Of a stretch of DNA of 64,000 nt, positions 58,295 through 64,000 are shown one piece after another. The translations under genes were made by a program, and so were the position numbers. Location: assembly GCA_021414005.1 (NCBI GenBank), contig JAIOPH010000020.1:52015-116014 (forward strand), given 5' to 3'. The notes beneath the pieces were generated by a model that made no database searches, had not been told where the DNA came from, and was given only the letters and a program-made list of their open reading frames with translations. The stretch is from Chthoniobacter sp. (GTDB taxonomy: Bacteria; Verrucomicrobiota; Verrucomicrobiia; Chthoniobacterales; Chthoniobacteraceae). Each line of letters begins with the position of its first letter. Position 1 is the stretch's first letter.

Positions 58295-59318
58295 GCGCGG
58301 ACCGCTCGTCCTCGCGGCGTGCGGCACCCTGCTCGGGAGCGCCACGCTTTTCGCCGCCGATGACGACCCGGGCAAGGTGCTCGCTGCTTTCCAGCAGCAG
58401 GCGCAGGCCGTTTTCGAGAAATGCGGCAGCGCCGTGGTCCGCATCGAGGCCAGCGACGCCCACGGGCGGTTGGCTGGCACCGGTTTCTTCATCGACCCGA
58501 ACGGCACGCTCTACACCTCCTACAGCGTCGGCGGCGAATCGCAGAACATCACGGTGGAATTTCGCGGTGAGCGGCAAGTCGCCACGCGTCTGGTCAGCGA
58601 CATTCGCAGCGGCATCGCCCTGCTGAAAATCGAGGCCGAGACGCCGTTCCTGACCGTCGGCCACACGCGCGACCTTGCCATCGCTTCGCCGGTCATCGCG
58701 CTCGGCTACCCGCAGGCGCTCCCGCTCACGCCTGCCTTTGGCACCGTCGCCGGGTTTGACGGCCAATACGGGGGACGCTTCTTTGCCACCACGCATCTGC
58801 GCGTGAACGTCCCGGTGCAGCGTGGTGAAGGCGGGGCGCCTCTGCTCAATACCAAAGGCGAGGTCGTCGGCATCCTCATCAGCATGCTCGACGCGGGCAG
58901 CGCGTCCTTCGTCCTGCCGATCGAAGCCGCGGAAAAGGTTCGCATGGATTTCACCCGCTTTCGCGAAGTGCGCCCCGGTTGGATCGGCATGCACGTCAAA
59001 GCCGCGGACGCGGCGGCTGGCGGCTCCACCGCGCGGATCGAGGAGGTCGTGGGAGACGGCCCGGCGCAAAAAGCCGGACTGCAAGCGGGCGACATTTTGC
59101 TGCAAGTCGGCGCGCGCAAAATCACCGTGCCGGAAGATGTACTCGACGCGTCCTTTTTCCTCACGGCGGAAGATGCCACGTCAGTGCGGGTGGTCCGCGA
59201 CGGGCGCGTGGTGGAGATGCAAATTCAACCCACCGACCCGCCCAATGCGGATCGCGTCGCTCTTCCCGCCAGCGACCCTTCGCCTCTGCGGCTTCAGGGG
59301 CTCAGGGTTAACAACTGA
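58266..59318 (+). CDS. HtrA/DegP-like protein with lost catalytic triad, plus PDZ
   Basis: The 350-residue exported protein (leader RRGPLVLAACGTLLGSATLF) has the fold order of S1C proteases. The usual TNxHV block reads GTLYTSYSVGG, so the His is gone. The DIALLKI block reads SGIALLKIE, so the Asp is gone. The GNSGGP block reads RGEGGAPLLNTKGEV, so the Ser is gone. A C-terminal PDZ domain is intact (VGDGPAQKAGLQAGDILLQV). It is probably a peptide-binding sensor or chaperone rather than a protease. The gene overlaps the anti-sigma-like gene, so it may feed its binding state into sigma control. Confidence 0.8.
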   Translation: MSRLRPSISRRGPLVLAACGTLLGSATLFAADDDPGKVLAAFQQQAQAVFEKCGSAVVRIEASDAHGRLAGTGFFIDPNGTLYTSYSVGGESQNITVEFRGERQVATRLVSDIRSGIALLKIEAETPFLTVGHTRDLAIASPVIALGYPQALPLTPAFGTVAGFDGQYGGRFFATTHLRVNVPVQRGEGGAPLLNTKGEVVGILISMLDAGSASFVLPIEAAEKVRMDFTRFREVRPGWIGMHVKAADAAAGGSTARIEEVVGDGPAQKAGLQAGDILLQVGARKITVPEDVLDASFFLTAEDATSVRVVRDGRVVEMQIQPTDPPNADRVALPASDPSPLRLQGLRVNN

Positions 59319-59342
59319 TTGGCTCGCCGGGTAACAACAAAA

Positions 59343-59370
59343 CGCCCCGCCAATGGGCATTGGCGGGGCG
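59343..59370. terminator. bidirectional terminator between convergent genes
   Basis: CGCCCCGCCAAT (59343-59354) and ATTGGCGGGGCG (59359-59370) form a perfect 12-bp stem around GGGC. It is flanked by an A-rich stretch on the left and a weak T-rich stretch on the right, between the HtrA-like gene and the convergent HIBADH-like gene. Confidence 0.75.
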
Positions 59371-59444
59371 GAGATTTGATTGGGCGCTGCGCGTGCTAAA
59401 GTGACGGCGGGCTGGAAGCGCGCCGCTCCTCATTTTCTGCGAAG

Positions 59445-60344
59445 CTATTTCTTCTTCCCGCGGCCTTTGAAGGTCAGTTCGGCGATGCCGCTCTTGTCGA
59501 GGCCGCCGAGGCCGAGCTTGGTGAGCTTGGTGTATTGCGCGAGGGTGGCGGTGGCGAGGGGCAGGTTGAGCTTCTGCTCTTTGGCCAGCTTGAGGGCGAT
59601 GCCGCTGTCTTTGGCGGCGTGCGCGGCGCTGAAGAAGCAGGAGTGGTCGCGGTTGACCATGTCCTCGCCGTCGGTCGCGAGGACGCGGCTGTTCGCGCCG
59701 GTTTGCGAGAAGACTTCCATGAGGGTCTTGAGGTCGAGCTTGAGCGCAGCGCCGAGGCCGAGGCCTTCGGCGAGGCCGGCGGTGTTGATGTTCATCACCA
59801 TGTTGACGAGCGCTTTGACCTGCGCGGCCTGGCCGGCTTTGCCGATGTAGCGCAGCAATTTTCCTTCGTCGGAAAGTTTGATGAGCAGCGGCTTGAGCTT
59901 GTCGAAGACGGCCTTTTCGCCGCCGCACATGAGATAGAGGGTGCCGGCGAGGGCTTGGTTGATGGACGAGGCCATGCAGGCTTCGAGGCTGGCGGCCCCG
60001 GCTTTTTTGGCGAGCTTCTCGACTTGGACGTGGGTCTTCGGGGAAAGGGTGGCGCAGTTGATGAAGGCGCGGCCTTTCGCGCCGATGAGGAGGCTGTCTT
60101 TTTTGCCGGTGAAGATGGCGAGCTGCGCCTTGTCGTCGGTGACGACGGTGATGACGACGTCGCTCAGTTCGGTGACGCGGGCGAGTTTGGTGCAGGCTTC
60201 CGCGCCGATTTCGGCGGCGACTTCGGCGGCGCCCTTGCGGTTCACGTCATAGACGGCGGTGACTTTATAGCCGCACTCTTTGAGGCGGCGGGCCATGTTT
60301 GCTCCCATGCGACCGACGCCGACGAATCCGATTTTTTTAGACAT
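59445..60344 (-). CDS. NAD(P)-dependent 3-hydroxyisobutyrate dehydrogenase-family enzyme
   Basis: The 299-residue enzyme has Rossmann site KIGFVGVGRMGANMARRLKE at residues 4-23. The substrate-binding region ATLSPKTHVQVEKLAKKAG leads to the catalytic Lys in GKAGQAAQVKALVNMVMNIN near 171. The family reduces or oxidises beta-hydroxyacids (3-hydroxyisobutyrate, tartronate semialdehyde, succinic semialdehyde). Substrate cannot be told from sequence alone. It lies 39 bases after the HTH-metallo-beta-lactamase gene on the same strand, possibly co-transcribed. Confidence 0.85.
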   Translation of the reverse strand: MSKKIGFVGVGRMGANMARRLKECGYKVTAVYDVNRKGAAEVAAEIGAEACTKLARVTELSDVVITVVTDDKAQLAIFTGKKDSLLIGAKGRAFINCATLSPKTHVQVEKLAKKAGAASLEACMASSINQALAGTLYLMCGGEKAVFDKLKPLLIKLSDEGKLLRYIGKAGQAAQVKALVNMVMNINTAGLAEGLGLGAALKLDLKTLMEVFSQTGANSRVLATDGEDMVNRDHSCFFSAAHAAKDSGIALKLAKEQKLNLPLATATLAQYTKLTKLGLGGLDKSGIAELTFKGRGKKK

Positions 60345-60383
60345 AATAGATGAGGTTTTGAGGTTGGTTTTGAGGGTGAGAAA

Positions 60384-61199
60384 TCAGGCGGTGAAGAAGG
60401 GATTGTGCGCCTTTTCCTCGCCGACGGTGGTGAGCGGGCCGTGGCCGGGGCAGAGGACGGTGGCGTCGGGGAGGGTGAGGATTTCCGCGCGGTTGGTGCG
60501 GAGGGCGTCGGCGTAGGAGATGCCGCCGCCGCCCATGGAACTGGCGAAAACGGCGTCGCCGACGATGGCGACGGGTTTTTCCAAGCCGGAGATAACGAAG
60601 GTGATCGCGCCAGGCGAGTGGCCCCAGGTGAGGCGGCTGCCGATGCGGAGCGCGCCGCACGAAAACTCACGTCCGGCGGCGAACGGCTCGGCACCGTCGA
60701 GCGGCTCGCGGTCGCTGACGAAGGCGGGAGCGCCGGTTTTTTCTTTGAGCCGGTCGAGTTCGAGAATGTGGTCGGTGTGGGTGTGGGTGATGAGGATGAG
60801 CTTGAGCGTGAGCTTTTCCCGCGCGAGCAGATCGAGCATCCCGCTGCAATCCGCGCCGGTGTCGAAGGCGACGGCCTCGCCGCTGGCGCGGTCAAAGGCG
60901 AGGTAGCTGTTCACGGTCATGTCCTCGAAAGGGGTGTTGAAGCAGGCGAGGCCGGCGACTTCGACGGGCTGGGGACGCCACGCTTTGTGACCCATGGCGG
61001 AAAGCGCATCGGCCCCGACGTGGAGCACCGGCGCGATGGCGCGGGCGGTGGTTTCGTCCCAAGCGCCCTCGCGCAGGCTGGCGACGGCTGCGGCGGTCAC
61101 GCCGGCTTGGGCGGCGACCTGGTCATCGGTGAGTTTCAGGCCGCGCGTGGCTTTGCCGACGATGTCGGCGGCGGTGTCTTCGAGTGGGATGGATGTCAT
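60384..61199 (-). CDS. metallo-beta-lactamase-fold hydrolase with N-terminal HTH-like domain
   Basis: The protein has 271 residues from the ATG at 61199. Residues 15-75 look like an XRE-type HTH (LKLTDDQVAAQAGVTAAAVA). The C-terminal part is a glyoxalase-II-like hydrolase: LILITHTHTDHILELDRLKE near 150, WGHSPGAITFVISG near 206, VAIVGDAVFAS near 224 and LCPGHGPLTTVGEEKAHNPF near the end. Metal-binding His and Asp are all present. Fusion of a DNA-binding-like domain to a hydroxyacylglutathione-type hydrolase is unusual; the HTH may be structural only. Confidence 0.82.
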   Translation of the reverse strand: MTSIPLEDTAADIVGKATRGLKLTDDQVAAQAGVTAAAVASLREGAWDETTARAIAPVLHVGADALSAMGHKAWRPQPVEVAGLACFNTPFEDMTVNSYLAFDRASGEAVAFDTGADCSGMLDLLAREKLTLKLILITHTHTDHILELDRLKEKTGAPAFVSDREPLDGAEPFAAGREFSCGALRIGSRLTWGHSPGAITFVISGLEKPVAIVGDAVFASSMGGGGISYADALRTNRAEILTLPDATVLCPGHGPLTTVGEEKAHNPFFTA

Positions 61200-61313
61200 G
61201 GAGATGAAAGGGCGCAGGGTTCGGCGAGCGGCGGAACCCTGCGCGCTTCCATCCGCCACGGTGCGCGCCTTTTTCCAAAGACGCGCACCGGGCAGAAAAG
61301 AAAGCCGCGAGAC

Positions 61314-61754
61314 TTAGGAGAGGACTTCCTTATGGAAGGTCGCCCAGTCGTCGAGGTTGTTGAGATCGACCGCGCCGCGGAACGAGCAGGTGCTGTCGGA
61401 GAGACCGGTGGCGGCGAAGATGCCGGCGCGGACGTCGTCCCCGTGATTGTAGCCGCGGATGTCGGCGTTGCTCTTGTCGATGGTGGCCTTGTCGAGCTTC
61501 ACGCCCGGCTGGGTTTTGATCCACGCCTCGAACTGCGTGTAGCTGGGCTTCGTCTTGATGAAGGCGCGCACGGCGGCTTCGTCGAGCCCGAGGGCGGCGA
61601 GGACCATGCTGTCGTAGCCCTTGCCGATGCCCGGATAATCGGGATGGAGTTTGCCGGCGGCTTCGAGGGAAGCCTTCTGCCAAAGGCGGGGCAGGTGGAT
61701 GGCGCCGAGCGGTCCGGCGACGCCGGAGCTGATCATTGGGATGTAGTTGCTCAT
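61314..61754 (-). CDS. DUF5069 protein
   Basis: This 146-residue soluble protein follows the DUF5069 pattern: GAIHLPRLWQKASLEAAGKL near residue 17, YDSMVLAALGLDEAAVRAFI near 47, PSYTQFEAWIKTQPGVKLDK near 70 and DKSNADIRGYNHGDD near 93. The family is widespread in Verrucomicrobia and Planctomycetes and has no known function. It stands alone between the hydrolase gene and a gap rich in remnants. Confidence 0.8.
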   Translation of the reverse strand: MSNYIPMISSGVAGPLGAIHLPRLWQKASLEAAGKLHPDYPGIGKGYDSMVLAALGLDEAAVRAFIKTKPSYTQFEAWIKTQPGVKLDKATIDKSNADIRGYNHGDDVRAGIFAATGLSDSTCSFRGAVDLNNLDDWATFHKEVLS

Positions 61755-62261
61755 AGTAGGTGTGCTGTCTGGTTGTTTGCTGTTTCGTTGAAAGCCGCGA
61801 CAACAACAATCGCCACGGCGTTTTTAGGAGCGGCGGTTATTGATGAGCCGACCGGTTTCAGCAAACAAAAAAGCGGGAAAGTCTGGCGAAAGAGATTCCG
61901 CCGCCGTCCCCGAGCCGCCAGCTCCCCAAGGCTCGGGTTGCCCGGCCACGGCCAGCGCGCGCTCGTCGAGCGCCGGGCTGGCGGTGTCGATGGTCAGGAA
62001 TTCCCGCGCGCCCGTCGCCGGCTTTCGAGATACACGACCTGATGGGTGCACTTGGAGAAAACCAGCCGCACACATTCACAAGCCAGCAGCTTCATCACCG
62101 GCACCGACCTCCGCGTGGACGGCGGCTATCTGAGCCAGACGATCTGACGCCCGTCTTGAGGTGCCAAATGCGTTCCCAAGTCGAAACTTTCTAACGACGC
62201 TAAAAACGGCTTGGCAAAGGGCAGAGAATTTGAATGAATTTATTAAAACCATAATGAAACT
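61755..62261. other. 507-base gap with gene remnants
   Basis: No intact gene was recognised. On the minus strand 61824-62075 holds an open stretch (FLTIDTASPALDERALAVAG and PDFPAFLFAETGRLINN) that reads like a protein end but matches nothing I know. On the plus strand an SDR C-terminus lies at 62082-62147. The last 100 bases before 62262 presumably hold the promoter of the PEP-CTERM gene. Confidence 0.5.
62082..62147 (+). pseudogene. C-terminal remnant of a short-chain dehydrogenase/reductase
   Basis: The frame reads ASSFITGTDLRVDGGYLSQT followed by Ile and TGA. This is the classic SDR C-terminus (FITGxxLxVDGGY). Upstream the frame is not SDR-like, so only about 22 codons of a family that is usually 250 residues remain. 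Confidence 0.65.
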
Positions 62262-63758
62262 ATGAAACTCCGCATCCAAAAGCACTCCGTCTTAGTAGCG
62301 GTGGTTTGTGCCACAATCTGGCTGTCTGCTGCCGGGCTCAACGCCCAGACAGTATACAACTTCGATTTCCTCGATGTGGGTGAAACGCCCCATGCCTTGG
62401 ACAACGGCGTCTTTTCCTCCACCGGTGGCTCCATCTGGAACTCGGTAACCCCGTTGGGGGGGGCAACCAATGTGCTCGATCAGTTTGGGGCCGTCACTCC
62501 GCTGAGCATATCGTTCGATGGGAGCCCCATTGCCTTGACCGGGCTCGGAACGGCCAACGCCCTGCAATCCTCCGGACTTAGAGATTCTGACACTTTGATT
62601 CACAACCTTTCGCTCCAGCCATACGACATTGCCCTCTATCTGACCGGTGGGAGCTATATCAATATTCAGCACAACGGTGGATTATCCAATGTCCGTTCCA
62701 CCACCACCAACACCGGTTTGCTTCCGGGTGTGGAGGGACAGGATTACGTTCTTTTCAGCAATGTCATTCCATACGAAATTGTACCGGGGGATTACGGCTT
62801 CAGTCTTGGTGCTCCCGACGGTGCCATCACCGGCGCGCAGATCCGATCGGCCCAAGCTGTAACCCAGCCAATCACGCATGCTTACGGGAATTGGAATGTG
62901 TCGGATCATTCAACAACCCCGTTGCAGGATTCCGGCAGCGTCGATGATTCGCTGGTCGCCGGCTACGATGTCACCGTGACGGTTGATCACACGGATCCGC
63001 CGGTGGTCAGGAAAGCTCAAGGAACCTCCGGGTTGAACTTCTTCGGCGGGGGCTCCATGGGAGCCAAGGCCGGGATTAATCAGGTCGGCACCCATTCGAC
63101 CGAAGAAGGTCTTGTTCCCACCGGTGGGGCGGTCAGAGCCACCAGCGGATATGTCAGCGCCTTTCGCCCAGTGGGTGCCACGACTCCATTTGATCTGGAT
63201 CTGCATTTCGAGTTGGACGGCATCCTTGACCTGCTGGGCGTGACCGATGCGCTGGCCGATATCACCAACGCGGAGGCCCATGTCGGTGTGGAAATCTCGG
63301 CTTCCGTCCGCAGCCAGTTTCAGGCGGAAAAAACCGTGCTCAAAAGCAGGGTCTATTTCTACGGGAATGATAGCACCATGCAGTTTGTGGACGACGAACC
63401 CGGTGCCCTGCTCAATACCGGGAACATGTCGGGCACTTACGCGGAATATGTGGATGCGTTTGGCGGGCACACCGGCGGGCATTATGACTTCTCGCTTATT
63501 TCCGACTTGGAAGATGTCCTGACCTTGGTTCCCGGCGAATACGCCTGGTTGAGTTTTGAGCTCACGGCGATCGCGGATATCGACCTCTACCCATCCGAAC
63601 CCATTCAGTTTGCCATGTCCGATTTTCTCCATACCCTGGGTGGCAGCGTGAGTTCGGATACCCCGGGTGTCACATTCGAATCCACACCAACGCCAGAGCC
63701 CAGCTCCCTCTTGCTTATGGCATCGGCCGCGCCGCTGTTGCTGCGCCGCCGTCGCTAA
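62262..63758 (+). CDS. PEP-CTERM exported protein
   Basis: The 498-residue protein has a signal peptide (VLVAVVCATIWLSAAGLNAQ). A large beta-rich body carries no repeat motif (NFDFLDVGETPHALDNGVFS, DPPVVRKAQGTSGLNFFGGG). The C-terminal sorting signal is PTPEPSSLLLMASAAPLLLRRRR without the last residues counted. It should be processed by exosortase and placed in the surface matrix. The gene is somewhat more AT-rich than its neighbours and lies between an SDR remnant and an IS3-type element. The body is not a known domain to me. Confidence 0.82.
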   Translation: MKLRIQKHSVLVAVVCATIWLSAAGLNAQTVYNFDFLDVGETPHALDNGVFSSTGGSIWNSVTPLGGATNVLDQFGAVTPLSISFDGSPIALTGLGTANALQSSGLRDSDTLIHNLSLQPYDIALYLTGGSYINIQHNGGLSNVRSTTTNTGLLPGVEGQDYVLFSNVIPYEIVPGDYGFSLGAPDGAITGAQIRSAQAVTQPITHAYGNWNVSDHSTTPLQDSGSVDDSLVAGYDVTVTVDHTDPPVVRKAQGTSGLNFFGGGSMGAKAGINQVGTHSTEEGLVPTGGAVRATSGYVSAFRPVGATTPFDLDLHFELDGILDLLGVTDALADITNAEAHVGVEISASVRSQFQAEKTVLKSRVYFYGNDSTMQFVDDEPGALLNTGNMSGTYAEYVDAFGGHTGGHYDFSLISDLEDVLTLVPGEYAWLSFELTAIADIDLYPSEPIQFAMSDFLHTLGGSVSSDTPGVTFESTPTPEPSSLLLMASAAPLLLRRRR

Positions 63759-63860
63759 TCCAATCCAGAGCCGGGCCAATACATGCGGTCAGTAATCAGG
63801 ACGGAACAGGGATAAACTGCCGAGCTTGGCACGATTTGGGGTGCCGGTGCGCCCGGTCTC

Positions 63861-63895
63861 TGAGCCTGTCTCGGTTTCGCGGACAGTGTTTGGGT
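63861..63895. repeat. probable terminal region of an IS3-family element
   Basis: TGAGCCTGTCTCGGTTTCGC, continuing GGACAGTG, lies just outside the transposase stop at 63914 and begins with TG, as IS3-family ends do. The other end is beyond the window, so the inverted repeat cannot be confirmed here. Confidence 0.5.
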
Positions 63896-63913
63896 AGGCT
63901 GGACACGGGAGGT

Positions 63914-64000
63914 TTAATGGTGGGAGTTCTCGAAGTCCACAGGTGACTTGTAGCCGAGCGCGCTGTGGAGCCGCGTGCGGTTGTAGAAGGTTTCGATGTA
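63914..64000 (-). CDS. IS3-family transposase OrfB, C-terminal fragment at window edge
   Basis: On the minus strand the last 28 residues before the stop read YIETFYNRTRLHSALGYKSP and then VDFENSHH. This is the typical end of the rve integrase domain of IS3/IS150-type OrfB (the YNxxRxHSALGYxSP motif). The rest of the gene lies outside the window, so completeness cannot be judged. Confidence 0.85.
   Translation of the reverse strand, partial: YIETFYNRTRLHSALGYKSPVDFENSHH

Overview
The window is GC-rich chromosomal DNA from a free-living or particle-associated member of the PVC superphylum, most likely a verrucomicrobium. The evidence is the protein content: PEP-CTERM proteins, autotransporter-type beta-strand repeat proteins, a DUF1587/DUF1592-type cytochrome c protein, sorbosone-dehydrogenase-like secreted propellers, a cupredoxin-PA14 fusion, and a tyrA-aroA-cmk-plsC cluster. 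No rRNA, CRISPR array or plasmid/phage replication gene was seen. One tRNA is present (Pro, GGG, minus strand).

Bases 1-9.8 kb are accessory. They hold the tail of a beta-strand-repeat surface protein, a collagen-like protein and a companion gene, a 21-bp minisatellite, an XRE regulator, an AT-richer OLD-type ATPase/TOPRIM nuclease (candidate phage defence), and a REP-flanked RAYT transposase gene broken by a 230-bp palindromic element. Two small genes follow, separated by an attC-like site, and then a PEP-CTERM beta-strand-repeat protein. Covarying hairpin elements are scattered through the intergenic gaps.

From 10 to 15 kb comes core metabolism: purM, a small lipoprotein, and tyrA-aroA-cmk-plsC. 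From 15 to 22 kb, on the minus strand, is a probable rhamnose operon: ABC ATPase, two permeases, a binding lipoprotein and a secreted GH78 rhamnosidase. A decayed IS481-like transposase follows. From 23 to 30 kb lies a pyrimidine operon (pyrR-pyrB-DUF1003-lprI-like-pyrC), a Y-family polymerase behind a LexA-box-like palindrome, an Mrp/ApbC ATPase and tRNA-Pro.

From 30 to 61 kb is mixed core and envelope material: an AEC transporter, a BsuPI-domain protein, a secreted propeller and cupredoxin pair, an LRR protein, glnS, a DUF1592 cytochrome, a TIM-barrel protein, tolB-pal, a paired M16 protease module, apbE, a TPR membrane protein, murI, a propeller-HEAT protein, a CBM9-like plus transglutaminase pair, an ECF sigma / anti-sigma-like / degenerate HtrA operon, a HIBADH-like enzyme, an HTH-metallo-beta-lactamase fusion and a DUF5069 protein. 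The window ends with an SDR remnant, a PEP-CTERM protein and the edge of an IS3-family element.

The least familiar signal is a set of hairpins built from degenerate tandem 7-mers (6-mers in one case). Four of them lie directly after the stop codon of an upstream gene in co-directional pairs. Their words differ (GCGGAAG, GGTGATT, GACGAAT, TAATCT) but their design is the same. A fifth, arm-only array sits inside a signal-peptide coding region.
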